Assembly (NCBI GenBank): GCA_023433205.1
Contig: JAEZDS010000065.1
Coordinates: 1 to 17,105, forward strand
Length of the DNA: 17,105 nucleotides
DNA from: Bacteroidota bacterium
Lineage (GTDB): Bacteria; Bacteroidota; Bacteroidia; B-17B0; Aurantibacillaceae
Direction of reading: 5' to 3'
The position numbers and the translations under genes are program-made. The notes beneath the pieces were generated by a model. It ran no database searches. It saw nothing but the letters and a program-made list of their open reading frames with translations, and was not told the origin of the DNA. Below, piece by piece: positions 1 to 7,575 of the stretch (position 1 is the stretch's first letter; every line of letters begins with the position of its first letter).

Positions 1-549
1 GTCGTGGAATCGCGAAGTCATGTCCCAGCCCGACTCGTGCTCGGCACCAAGGTGAGTAATGTAATGGTCACAGTAGCGCGATAGTCCCTTATAAACTTTG
101 TGTTTTTCAACCATTGTATCGTTGGCCCAGTAATTCTTCAGTTCCAGTTCAGCTACCTCCAGCACTTTGGCCAGCCAGTTTTTGTTTGGTTCCACATTAT
201 AGATCTCAAAGGCCATTGAAGTAAGAAATGGTATTTGTGAGGTGCCAAGATTGTAATACCTGTTGCGCATGGGAATGATCTTGAAGCGCTTGAAGAGGTA
301 CACAAAATTGTCAACCATGCCTTTGGCAAGTTTTATCTTGTTGTCTTTTACCAGGCCCAGAATTGTAAAATAACTGTCCCAGTAAAACATGTCAAACTTA
401 AATATCTCATTATTAGGTGCCAGGTAGCGGTTGGGCATGCCTAAGTGGATCTGCTTGTCTTTTGGATGGTAGTAAGTGATCTTTTTCCAGTAATGATGAA
501 TGTAGTTGAGGCAGGTGTCATATTTTCCCGCTTTTGTTTTCACTGTCAT
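1..549 (-). CDS. Trehalase, GH37 family, N-terminal part (runs off the window)
   Basis: Reading the minus strand from the ATG at 549 gives 183 open codons to the window edge. GH37 trehalases hydrolyse trehalose to two glucose molecules by an inverting mechanism. Visible family marks are FYWDSYFTILGL, matching signature 1 (usually YYWDSYF), and ESGWDMTSRF near residues 172-181. By family knowledge the Asp of SGWD (residue 176) is the catalytic acid. There is no signal peptide, so a cytoplasmic enzyme is expected. The segment before the first signature (APNNEIFKF) departs from the usual PGGRFRE pattern, so this is a divergent branch. The second signature (QWDYPxGW) would lie outside the window. 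The gene is divergent from the otsA-otsB fusion, with 176 bp between start codons. The protein is partial only because the window ends. Confidence 0.9.
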   Translation of the reverse strand, partial: MTVKTKAGKYDTCLNYIHHYWKKITYYHPKDKQIHLGMPNRYLAPNNEIFKFDMFYWDSYFTILGLVKDNKIKLAKGMVDNFVYLFKRFKIIPMRNRYYNLGTSQIPFLTSMAFEIYNVEPNKNWLAKVLEVAELELKNYWANDTMVEKHKVYKGLSRYCDHYITHLGAEHESGWDMTSRFHD

Positions 550-640
550 ATAATTTGAAGTAGATTTCTTTTGCTAAGGTAAGTTTAAAATAAAGTAACC
601 TTAAAATAAGGTGCCAACAGCGCCCCGGAACAACACCCTT

Positions 641-680
641 AACATTTGTTGTAAAACTTAAAGGCATCTTTTTTGCATGT
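641..680 (+). promoter_or_regulatory. Possible Bacteroidota-type promoter of the trehalose synthesis gene
   Basis: TTTG at 645-648 is followed after 19 bp by CTTTTTTG (668-675). This matches the TTTG-N19-TAnnTTTG layout of primary sigma promoters in Bacteroidota, except that the TA of the -7 box is missing. Transcription would start about 40-45 bases before the ATG at 726. The spacing is good but the -7 box is weak. Confidence 0.35.
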
Positions 681-725
681 ATTGATGTGTGCCGGTAAAA
701 TATCCCCGCCGGTACTGGTATTATT

Positions 726-2936
726 ATGCAAAAAAAACTGATAATTGTTTCCAACCGCCTGCCGGTACAGATAAAAAAGAAAAATAACCGCCTTGAATTA
801 AGACAATCTTCCGGGGGACTGGTGTCAGCAATCAATTCCATTCCCCGGGACAGCAATAATATAGTGTGGATTGGCGCCGCAGACTTTAAAAAAGAGTTGT
901 GGGATGAATACCAGAAAGAAGGAAATAAAACAGATATGGAAATTGTGCCTGTGTTTCTTGACAAAAGGCAGGAGCATTTGTATTACAGCGGATTTTCAAA
1001 TACCATCATATGGCCCCTGTTTCATTATTTCCCCTCTTTTGTAGAGTATGAGGAAAGTTTCTACAGGGCTTACCGGGCGGTGAATCAGCAGTTCTCTGAC
1101 GCAGTAAAATCCGTTGCGGATGAACAGGACACTGTTTGGGTGCAGGATTATCACCTGATGCTGCTGCCGGGGTTCCTGAAAAAGGGCGACAAAAAGATCA
1201 GCAGCAGTTTTTTTCTGCACATCCCATTTCCAACTTACGAACTGTTTAAGCTTATTCCCGAGGACTGGAGGAATGAAATACTCAACTCATTATTATCCAG
1301 TGATGTTTGTGGTTTTCAGATCCAGGAGCACGCCAGCCATTTTAAGCGTGCCCTTTCTTATTTTCTGGGAGTGGAAACATTGAATAACCAGGCCACACTC
1401 AATGGTCATGTCACTAATATAAAGGATTATCCTATCAGCATCGATTTTGAAAAATTCAACTCAGCGCATGATGATCCAAAAGTAAAGCGGATCCGCGATG
1501 ACATCAGGGGAAAACATAATAAGGTTAAGATAATTTTTTCACTCGACCGACTTGATTACACCAAGGGCGTGTCGCATCGTTTGCAGGCTTATGAGCTGCT
1601 GCTGAAAGAATACAGCGAGTACCATGAAAAGATAATATTAATAATGAATGTGATCCCTTCGCGGGAGACCATTGCCAAATATGCCGAACGAAAAAAAATG
1701 ATAGAAGAGAGTGTTGGGCGTATCAATGGTTTATATGGATCTATCAGATGGCAGCCAATAATATATCAGTACAGGCATCTTAATTTTGAAGAGCTTATTG
1801 CCTGTTATACCGCCTGTGATATAGCGCTGGTAACCCCGCTCAGGGATGGCATGAATTTAGTAGCTAAGGAGTTTGTGGCTACCCGGAAGGATCTGCGCGG
1901 AGTACTGATCTTGAGTGAATTTGCCGGGGCTGCCAATGAACTATCCGGAGCAATCTCTGTCAATCCTAACGATCTGCACAACATGAAAGAGGCCATGATA
2001 ACAGGCCTTACCCTTGGCGCTGAAGAGCAGGAAGAACGGATAGCCAGGATGCAGCAGGTGATAAGCGCAAACAATGTAAATCACTGGTTAAATTCCTTCC
2101 TTGAAGACATTCAGAAAAGCAAGGCAGAGGTTCGCTGGTCGCATCCCAACATAATGAGTTTTGATGAGAAGATCGAGATATTTGAGGCCTACCGTAATGC
2201 GCAGAAACGGCTGATACTGCTTGATTATGACGGAACGCTGATACCATTTCACACCCGGCCTCATGAGGCTGTGCCCGGCGACGTTATCAAAGAGCTGGTA
2301 CACCGCCTCACCAGGAGCAAACGCAACAGGGTGATGCTTATCAGCGGCCGTGATTCAGGTACGCTTGAAACCTGGTTCAAAGGCAGTGAAATTGACATTG
2401 TGGCCGAACATGGCAGCATCTTTAAAGCGGCGGGAACCAGTGAATGGCAGGGCACCGAAGGCGTGGGAGTTGAGTGGAAAGATGAAGTGCGCCAATGCGT
2501 AGAAAAATATGTTGGTATGATACCCGGTTCATTTATTGAGGAGAAAAACTATTCCATTGCCTGGCATTACCGGGCCATTGAGAACATTGATGAGGACGCG
2601 CTCAAGCTGAATCTGAGCAAAGAACTGATGCTTTTAAACATGACTGATAATTTCGACATACTTCAGGGCAATAAAGTGATCGAGATAAAAAGCAATCACA
2701 TCAACAAGGGCAGATTTGTGGAAGGTTTTATCAAGAACGGCAACTTTGATTTTGTTCTGGCAATCGGCGACGATGTAACAGATGAGGACATGTTCAATGC
2801 GCTGCGGGAGGACAATCATTATACTATTAAGGTGGGGCTTGCCTCAACCGCGGCCCGTTACAATTTGATCGGCGTTAACAATGTGCTTTCATTTCTTGAT
2901 CAGCTCTGCAGTAATAAAGATGCTGTAATAGGCTGA
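726..2936 (+). CDS. Bifunctional trehalose-6-phosphate synthase / phosphatase (OtsA-OtsB fusion)
   Basis: This 736-residue cytoplasmic enzyme joins both steps of trehalose synthesis: UDP-glucose plus glucose-6-phosphate to trehalose-6-phosphate, then dephosphorylation. The GT20 synthase occupies about residues 1-465: IVSNRLPV (7-14), SGGLVSA (29-35), VQDYHLMLLP (139-148), HIPFPTYELF (165-174), LDRLDYTKG (273-281, with the Arg and Lys that bind phosphate in the family) and RDGMNLVAKEF (373-383). The HAD-type phosphatase follows from about 490: LLDYDGTL (498-505, nucleophile Asp500 and Asp502), LISGRDS (538-544), QGNKVIEIK (647-655) and IGDDVTDEDMF (680-690). All catalytic motifs are present in both halves, so both activities are expected. 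The ATG at 726 puts IVSNRLPV at the usual distance from the N-terminus. Its divergent neighbour is trehalase, the enzyme that destroys its product. Confidence 0.96.
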   Translation: MQKKLIIVSNRLPVQIKKKNNRLELRQSSGGLVSAINSIPRDSNNIVWIGAADFKKELWDEYQKEGNKTDMEIVPVFLDKRQEHLYYSGFSNTIIWPLFHYFPSFVEYEESFYRAYRAVNQQFSDAVKSVADEQDTVWVQDYHLMLLPGFLKKGDKKISSSFFLHIPFPTYELFKLIPEDWRNEILNSLLSSDVCGFQIQEHASHFKRALSYFLGVETLNNQATLNGHVTNIKDYPISIDFEKFNSAHDDPKVKRIRDDIRGKHNKVKIIFSLDRLDYTKGVSHRLQAYELLLKEYSEYHEKIILIMNVIPSRETIAKYAERKKMIEESVGRINGLYGSIRWQPIIYQYRHLNFEELIACYTACDIALVTPLRDGMNLVAKEFVATRKDLRGVLILSEFAGAANELSGAISVNPNDLHNMKEAMITGLTLGAEEQEERIARMQQVISANNVNHWLNSFLEDIQKSKAEVRWSHPNIMSFDEKIEIFEAYRNAQKRLILLDYDGTLIPFHTRPHEAVPGDVIKELVHRLTRSKRNRVMLISGRDSGTLETWFKGSEIDIVAEHGSIFKAAGTSEWQGTEGVGVEWKDEVRQCVEKYVGMIPGSFIEEKNYSIAWHYRAIENIDEDALKLNLSKELMLLNMTDNFDILQGNKVIEIKSNHINKGRFVEGFIKNGNFDFVLAIGDDVTDEDMFNALREDNHYTIKVGLASTAARYNLIGVNNVLSFLDQLCSNKDAVIG

Positions 2937-2965
2937 AAATTGTATTCTAAAACGGTTTAGTAATG

Positions 2966-2992
2966 CCGGGGCTCAGGGTAATCCCTGTCCGG
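2966..2992. repeat. Hairpin-forming inverted repeat between the trehalose gene and the receiver gene
   Basis: CAGGG (2974-2978) and CCCTG (2983-2987) pair around a TAAT loop, and CCGG at 2966-2969 can extend the pairing with CCGG at 2989-2992. No T-run follows, so it is a poor intrinsic terminator. It lies just upstream of the -33 region of the next gene and could be a weak terminator or an operator. The core AGGGTAATCCCT recurs at 11663-11674. Confidence 0.4.
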
Positions 2993-2998
2993 TGCAAA

Positions 2999-3033
2999 TT
3001 TGTTGCGAATGGCCGGCAGGATGATTATCTTTG
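2999..3033 (+). promoter_or_regulatory. Bacteroidota-type promoter of the CheY-like gene
   Basis: TATCTTTG at 3026-3033 is a perfect match to the TAnnTTTG -7 box. A TTG at 3003-3005 lies 20 bp upstream, and an alternative TTTG at 2999-3002 lies 23 bp upstream. Transcription from here would start near 3040, leaving a leader of only about 12 bases before the TTG start codon at 3053. This supports that start. Confidence 0.6.
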
Positions 3034-3052
3034 ATGTACTAACCTGATACCC

Positions 3053-3508
3053 TTGAAAGAACAAGACTTTTCAATTTTAATGGCCGATGATGATCTGGAT
3101 GATCAGTACCTGGTGCGCAGGGCTGTTGAGGACATCAGTCTCAATTATAAGCTTACCACTGTGAACAACGGCTCTCAGCTAATTGACCTGCTGTTGAGTA
3201 AGGGCATCTCTGAAAATGTGGCCCCGGTAAGTCCTGATTGTATTTTACTGGACCTTAACATGCCTTTGCTCGACGGAATTCAGACACTTACCATGTTAAA
3301 GGCCAACGCTACCGTGAGTCACATTCCGGTTTTTGTATTGAGTACCAGCCGTTCAGAAAGTGACCGCAGGCGCTCCTTGACCTGCGGTGCAGCTGATTTT
3401 TATGTGAAACCAACACAGTACAGGGAGTTGAAACGGATCATCGCTGATATTTGCGAAAAAACTGCCTTGCAAAAAAGCAGGACAGAGCTCCACTCTAAAA
3501 CCCACTGA
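3053..3508 (+). CDS. Single-domain response regulator (CheY/Rcp1-like receiver)
   Basis: The 151-residue protein is almost entirely a receiver domain. It shows the acidic pair in ILMADDDLDD (Asp12-Asp13), the phospho-acceptor Asp67 in CILLDLNMP, the switch Ser97 in VFVLSTS, and Lys119 in YVKP. There is no output domain, so it probably works by protein-protein contact, as a relay or as the partner of a kinase encoded elsewhere. The loop between beta-3 and alpha-3 and the ADDD(L)DD pattern resemble the phytochrome-associated Rcp1 type. The start is the TTG at 3053. The first in-frame ATG (3080) would remove beta-strand 1, and an in-frame stop lies at 3032-3034. No kinase gene is adjacent. Confidence 0.9.
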   Translation: MKEQDFSILMADDDLDDQYLVRRAVEDISLNYKLTTVNNGSQLIDLLLSKGISENVAPVSPDCILLDLNMPLLDGIQTLTMLKANATVSHIPVFVLSTSRSESDRRRSLTCGAADFYVKPTQYRELKRIIADICEKTALQKSRTELHSKTH

Positions 3509-3604
3509 TAACTCTCTGAGGCGCTCGGTTTTTAACGGCTTTTTTTCCCATTATAACAATTCTCCTTCCCTTTACGGCGAATAGGCAGCACCATGCCTGT
3601 AAAT

Positions 3605-3620
3605 TCAGCGCACCTTTGTT
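3605..3620 (+). promoter_or_regulatory. Weak -7 box before the coiled-coil gene
   Basis: CACCTTTG at 3611-3618 matches TAnnTTTG at seven of eight positions, about 27 bases before the proposed TTG start at 3645. No convincing -33 TTG is seen at the right distance. The arrangement resembles that of the preceding gene, with a short leader and a TTG start. Confidence 0.3.
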
Positions 3621-3644
3621 TATCAGGGCAAAGGCCTTATTGAA

Positions 3645-4085
3645 TTGGGAAATACCGAAAACATAACCGACCTCCGCAAAAAGATTTCAGATATCTGCCA
3701 TGAGATCAATCAGCTATTGTTGCTGGTAAACGAAAAACTTTCGCAAAACTCCTCCTTTGTATTCAGCGAAGAATACCGTGAAATGAAGGATGAGTTACGC
3801 GTAAAAAATGCTGCGCTCAAACAACTGAAAGCGTCACGTCAGCAGCTCCAGCATTGTTACAGCCTCCTGATAAAGGGTGACGTTCTGAGGAACGGGAAAC
3901 TGGTGCAGAACTGCCCTGTGTCATACGACATCATGAGCGTTATTGACTGTAACCTGGGTGATCAGACGCGGCTGAGCAAGTCTGTGGGTACGCACAATGC
4001 TTTGTGGAACCTGATCTGCACTAAGTTCGGCGCAATCTTCCATAACCGGAAGTTCAGCATGGAATATATCGTTCAGTTAAGGTAA
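3645..4085 (+). CDS. Hypothetical cytoplasmic protein with N-terminal coiled coil
   Basis: This 146-residue protein is of no family I recognise. Residues about 5-75 are rich in Glu, Lys and Leu with heptad-like spacing (for example KNAALKQLKASRQQLQ), suggesting a coiled coil or helical hairpin. The C-terminal half (about 80-146) looks globular and ends in FSMEYIVQLR. There is no signal peptide or membrane segment. The start is uncertain: TTG at 3645 is the only common start codon upstream of the coiled coil, with an in-frame stop at 3600-3602, and the first in-frame ATG would lose 46 residues. The composition is coherent and protein-like and the orientation matches its neighbours, so I regard it as a real gene of unknown role. 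It could encode a partner of the receiver protein upstream, but only the order suggests that. Confidence 0.6.
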   Translation: MGNTENITDLRKKISDICHEINQLLLLVNEKLSQNSSFVFSEEYREMKDELRVKNAALKQLKASRQQLQHCYSLLIKGDVLRNGKLVQNCPVSYDIMSVIDCNLGDQTRLSKSVGTHNALWNLICTKFGAIFHNRKFSMEYIVQLR

Positions 4086-4432
4086 AATTAACAATACCAT
4101 CTCAGAGCCGCACACATCAGGTTTGTTATTCCTGCGGGAAATCCATTATTCCTTCTTTATTAAAGAACGCCAAGACACCGCCGTTGCGGGAGTATCTCAG
4201 CTGTTCTCTGGGAATTGTTTAACAGACTGATTGAACCAAATTCGCAATTCGTGTGTCAGTCATACCTGACAAGATCGGCCAACCCGGCAGTATTTCCGGT
4301 AGTTTTTAATGATACAAAAGAAGTTGGGTATATTTTTACACGGTTATGCACTACAGAGCCTGCTAAAACTCAGGGCAACCCCGGGCAGCCAATGGTACAG
4401 CTTTTGCTTTTAAGAAGTAAAAAATCAGAAAA
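4086..4432. other. Intergenic stretch of about 350 bases
   Basis: I see no convincing gene here. A 73-codon open frame (4215-4436) lacks protein-like composition and overlaps the next start. TATATTTT at 4329-4336 is a seven-of-eight match to the Bacteroidota -7 box and may drive the downstream exported protein, giving a leader of about 90 bases. No terminator-like hairpin with a T-run is seen. Confidence 0.4.
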
Positions 4433-5080
4433 ATGAAAAAGACAGTATTAGCTATCACACTGGGCTTCTCGCTTATAAGCGCCGGAACTTTTGCACAATC
4501 AAAGTCGGAGAAGAACACCAAAAATGAAAACAAGTCCGCAACTGCGTCAACTTCAGAAACGAAGGCATCTGGGGCAGATTCAGGGAATTTTATGGACAAA
4601 TATTTTCAGATCAAGGAAAGTTACAAAGATCTGAAAGATGCGTACGGAGCATATGCTTCCTCTAATTATGGTCTGGAAGAATTCACCAAGCGCTATTACA
4701 GCTTTAAGGATGCGTATCCCAAGCTGGCCAGGTATTCAGCGCAGTTTGCCGCGAGTGAATACACCCAGCCTGAGTTCGAGAAAAGATTTTATCAGATAAA
4801 GGAAGTGCATCCTGACATGGTTACTGTGCATGCTGATTACGCTGCCAGTAAATGGGATCTTCAGGAGTTTGTTACCAGGTATCACGAGATCAAAGCAGCT
4901 TATCCCAAGATGAAAGAATCGTTTGGTTCATACGCATCAAGTAATCAGAAGATCGATGAATTTGTAAAACGTTATCATGCAATCAAGGAATCTTATCCGA
5001 AAGAAAAGGATCTTTATCCTCAGTATGCAGCCAGCGTGAATCCTCTTGAAAAGGGATCACTGAATGTGGGCTCCAAGTAA
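4433..5080 (+). CDS. Exported protein made of 31-residue tandem repeats
   Basis: This 215-residue protein has a clear Sec signal peptide (MKKTVLAITL..., hydrophobic to about residue 18, likely cut after TFA at residue 21). A Lys/Ser/Thr-rich linker follows (about 22-55). Four complete repeats of exactly 31 residues then occupy 57-87, 88-118, 119-149 and 150-180, with a fifth partial copy from 181. The repeat pattern is (Y/F)-aromatic-x-(I/F)-K-(E/D/A)-x-(Y/H)-P, then FAAS/YASS, then (E)EF-x-(K/T)-R at the end. This suggests two amphipathic helices per unit and a helical-repeat fold in the periplasm or at the cell surface. I do not recognise a named family. It is a single gene with a strong terminator immediately after it. 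It could bind an envelope partner or act as a structural or stress protein, but no function can be assigned. Confidence 0.85.
   Translation: MKKTVLAITLGFSLISAGTFAQSKSEKNTKNENKSATASTSETKASGADSGNFMDKYFQIKESYKDLKDAYGAYASSNYGLEEFTKRYYSFKDAYPKLARYSAQFAASEYTQPEFEKRFYQIKEVHPDMVTVHADYAASKWDLQEFVTRYHEIKAAYPKMKESFGSYASSNQKIDEFVKRYHAIKESYPKEKDLYPQYAASVNPLEKGSLNVGSK
4601..5075 (+). repeat. Coding tandem repeat, 93-bp unit, four full copies plus a partial
   Basis: Units begin at 4601, 4694, 4787, 4880 and 4973, spaced exactly 93 bases apart. The fifth lacks the terminal EFxKR part. The DNA copies have diverged well beyond the protein pattern, so this is an old internal duplication kept by selection on the protein rather than a fresh slippage array. 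Confidence 0.85.
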
Positions 5081-5104
5081 ACAAGAGCAGATCTTAACAG
5101 CAAA

Positions 5105-5136
5105 AAAAGGACCGGTAATGCCGGTCCTTTTCTTTT
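5105..5136 (+). terminator. Intrinsic terminator after the repeat-protein gene
   Basis: GGACCGG (5109-5115) pairs with CCGGTCC (5121-5127) around a TAATG loop, flanked by an A-run before and a T-run after (TTTTCTTTT). It lies 25 bases past the stop codon at 5080. The flanking A and T tracts would also let it work on the opposite strand. Confidence 0.9.
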
Positions 5137-5240
5137 ACCGGCCCTTTGTTTCCCCTTTGTTTGATGCCTTTTTCACGGGCTTTGAGCGATGTTAAGGGCC
5201 ATACTAACGAATTTGAGGCCGGCCCCCATGCATCGCGGCC

Positions 5241-5248
5241 TAATTTTA
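5241..5248 (+). promoter_or_regulatory. Possible -7 box for the PorE-like gene
   Basis: TAATTTTA matches TAnnTTTG at seven of eight positions and lies 38 bases before the ATG at 5287. The nearest TTTG upstream (5212-5215) is 25 bp away, longer than the usual spacer. It comes after the terminator at 5105-5136, so the gene needs its own promoter. Confidence 0.35.
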
Positions 5249-5286
5249 CGGTATCAGGGCGCGCCAAATGCCGCCAGCCACAAAAC

Positions 5287-7260
5287 ATGATGAAAAGAAA
5301 TTTACTTCTGTTAAGCCTTCTGGCTTTGTTAAACTGTGAATTGTTCGCCAATGGCGGAAACAGCAGGGATTTTGAGAGAAAACTTGAACGGGCCAATTTA
5401 CTTTACCGGAATGGTAATTACAATGCAGCTCTGAAAATGTACCTCACTCTGTACAAGGCCGATTCGAACAACTGCAACCTCTGTTACAGGATCGGTGTTT
5501 GTTATCTCAAGACCGACCGAAGTGGGGAGGAGGCATTGCCTTATTTTAAAAAAGCTGTGGCCGAAACAAGCAAGGATTATTCAGCTGATGCCAGCGATGA
5601 GAAGCGCGCTCCGCTGGTTGCGCACAAACAGCTTGCTGATGCGCTGCATTTATCATACAAGTTCGATGAAGCCATTTCTTCTTATACCACATTTAAGGAA
5701 AGCCTTAAAAAAAACAAGGTCAGGGATAAAGATCTTGTAAAAGAGATTGATCGGCGTATTGAAATGTGTGAAGCAGGGAAAGAACTGATGGCTAATCCGG
5801 CCGATGTAAAGATCGTGAACCTGGGTACAAATATCAACTCAGCATTTCCGGAATATGCTCCACGCTTATCGGCCGATAAAAGCACCATGATCTTTACAAG
5901 CAGAAGACCTGAAAATACAGGAGGCCGCACGTACGACGGGGGGCAGTATTTTGAGGATATCTACATTTCTTACAAAAAAGACAGCGTGTGGCAGAAGGCA
6001 CAGAACATTGGCTGGCCAATTAATACGGTAAGTAACGAGGCCGCCATTGGGATTTCAGCCGACGCCCAGGAGATACTTATATATAAAGATGATATGGGCG
6101 ACGGTAACATTTATTCAAGCCGACTGAAGGGTGATAAGTGGACCACACCGGAAAAACTGAACTCAAACATTAACAGTAAATACTGGGAGCCCGGAGCTTT
6201 TCTTTCGGCTGACGGAAGAACGCTCTATTTTGTGAGCGACCGGCCCGGCGGTTATGGCGGTACTGATATCTACAAAAGTAAAAAAGATAAGAATGGTGAA
6301 TGGGGTAAGGCCGTTAACCTGGGACCTACCGTAAATACACCCTATGATGAACACAGTCCCTATATCCACCCCGACGGCCGAACGCTGTTTTTCAGTTCAA
6401 AAGGCCACCGCACCATGGGTGGTTATGATGTGTTTTTTACCAGCACTCTGCCTTCCGACGAATCGGTATGGCTTGCACCCACAAATGTAGGTTATCCTAT
6501 AAACACTACCGGTGACGATGCTTTTTATATGGTAAGCGCCGATAAACAAAGCGCTTATTATTCTTCAATGCGCAGTGACGGAGTGGGGGAGAAAGATATT
6601 TATATGGTTACTTTCCCTGATCCTGCTGAATCGCCGCTGGCAATAATGAAAGGAACCGTACTTGACTCCAATAACCAGGTTGTAAAAGATGTTGTAATTA
6701 CGGTAACCGATAATGAAACAAATCAGGTGGAGGGAGTTTATTACACCAATTCCAAGACCGGAAAATTCCTGTTTGTACTTACTCCGGGAAAAAGCCACAA
6801 CATTAGTTATGAGGCTGAAGGAATGATGTTTTATTCGGAGAATAAATTTATAAGGACCGACAACAAATACAGTGAGTTCTACAACGATATTCATCTGCCT
6901 GACATGAGCGTAGGTTCGAAAGTAGTGCTAAATAATATCTTTTTTGACTTTGATGACACCAAACTTAAACCCTACAGTATTTCGGAACTCAACAGGGTGG
7001 TGAGCTATCTTGAAAAATTTCCCAAACTTAGTCTGGAGATAAGCGGCTACGCCGACTCAAAAGGAAGCGATGATTACAATAAGCAGCTTTCACTCGCCCG
7101 GGCTCAGGCAGTGGTGCAATACCTCGAATCAAAGGGTATTGATAAGAGCAGGCTCAGTGCCCGTGGAAATGGGATTGCAAAAAGCAACGCTGAAAACCCC
7201 GATCCAACAGGAAGGCAAATGGACAGAAGGGTGGAACTGAGGATAGTTAAGAGTAAATAA
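5287..7260 (+). CDS. PorE-like TPR / PD40 propeller / OmpA-domain envelope protein
   Basis: Taking the ATG at 5287 (or 5290) gives about 657 residues with an N-terminal signal peptide (MMKRNLLLLSLLALL, likely cut after LFA at residue 21). The frame is open back to 5146, but that extension lacks signal-peptide character. Domains in order: TPR-type helices (about 26-165); a PD40/WD40-like propeller (about 186-443) with recurring blade motifs such as LSADGRTLYFVSDR and HPDGRTLFFSS, each followed by GGxD(I/V); a carboxypeptidase-regulatory-like sandwich (about 453-523, MKGTVLDSNNQVVKD); and an OmpA C-terminal peptidoglycan-binding domain (about 543-653, FFDFDDTKLKP, GYADSKG, LSLARAQAVVQYL, DRRVELRI). 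This order is that of PorE, a type IX secretion system component that anchors to peptidoglycan. Bacteroidota carry several such paralogues, so T9SS membership is not proven. Cys16 sits in LLNC, a poor lipobox, though PorE itself is a lipoprotein. Confidence 0.88.
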   Translation: MMKRNLLLLSLLALLNCELFANGGNSRDFERKLERANLLYRNGNYNAALKMYLTLYKADSNNCNLCYRIGVCYLKTDRSGEEALPYFKKAVAETSKDYSADASDEKRAPLVAHKQLADALHLSYKFDEAISSYTTFKESLKKNKVRDKDLVKEIDRRIEMCEAGKELMANPADVKIVNLGTNINSAFPEYAPRLSADKSTMIFTSRRPENTGGRTYDGGQYFEDIYISYKKDSVWQKAQNIGWPINTVSNEAAIGISADAQEILIYKDDMGDGNIYSSRLKGDKWTTPEKLNSNINSKYWEPGAFLSADGRTLYFVSDRPGGYGGTDIYKSKKDKNGEWGKAVNLGPTVNTPYDEHSPYIHPDGRTLFFSSKGHRTMGGYDVFFTSTLPSDESVWLAPTNVGYPINTTGDDAFYMVSADKQSAYYSSMRSDGVGEKDIYMVTFPDPAESPLAIMKGTVLDSNNQVVKDVVITVTDNETNQVEGVYYTNSKTGKFLFVLTPGKSHNISYEAEGMMFYSENKFIRTDNKYSEFYNDIHLPDMSVGSKVVLNNIFFDFDDTKLKPYSISELNRVVSYLEKFPKLSLEISGYADSKGSDDYNKQLSLARAQAVVQYLESKGIDKSRLSARGNGIAKSNAENPDPTGRQMDRRVELRIVKSK

Positions 7261-7575
7261 AACCCATAAAAGCCCACATTCAGCGAAAGGGATTTGCGAT
7301 CTGCAAATGCGGTGAGTGAAGCAATTTAGAGGTGTAACTTCATCACAGCATTCTCTTTGAGCGGGAGACGCCGTGTTGATGAAGGTTTCAAAATTTTTCA
7401 GGAAAACAGAAGTTAAGGAGTGGCGCTGACTGTTGTTTTTCTCCGCTCACCTGCGCATACTTTCCTGTTAAATGTAAAAATGGTTAGTTGGGCTATCAGA
7501 AAGCCGGGAGTAACGAAAATTGGCACTTAAGCCTTATTCAGTAGGTAACTTTACCTTAAGTTAAATCACAGGAAG
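7261..7575. other. Intergenic stretch of about 315 bases
   Basis: No convincing gene is present. A perfect inverted repeat, ATTTGC (7292-7297) and GCAAAT (7303-7308) with a five-base loop, lies 31 bases past the PorE-like stop codon but has no T-run. AGGAAA/TTTCCT arms about 60 bases apart (near 7402 and 7465) could form a larger structure. TAACTTTA at 7546-7553, with TTG at 7520-7522 upstream, is a candidate promoter for the small gene that follows. Confidence 0.4.
7520..7553 (+). promoter_or_regulatory. Candidate promoter of the small protein / hydrolase / LytTR unit
   Basis: TAACTTTA (7546-7553) matches the -7 box at seven of eight positions, with TTG at 7520-7522 and a 23-bp spacer, at the long end of the accepted range. 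It would start transcription about 15 bases before the ATG at 7576. The following gaps are short (34 and 19 bases), so it could serve three genes. Confidence 0.4.

Noticed and set aside
518..964. 148-codon minus-strand frame across the trehalase start and the OtsAB N-terminus
   Set aside because: It lies in a different frame from the trehalase, spans the divergent promoter region and shows no motif.
4215..4436. 73-codon plus-strand frame before the repeat-protein gene
   Set aside because: The composition is not protein-like, no ribosome site precedes it, and it overlaps the well-supported start at 4433.
5146..5286. N-terminal extension of the PorE-like frame
   Set aside because: The open frame reaches 5146, but a proper signal peptide starts at 5287, and the extension covers the likely promoter box at 5241-5248.
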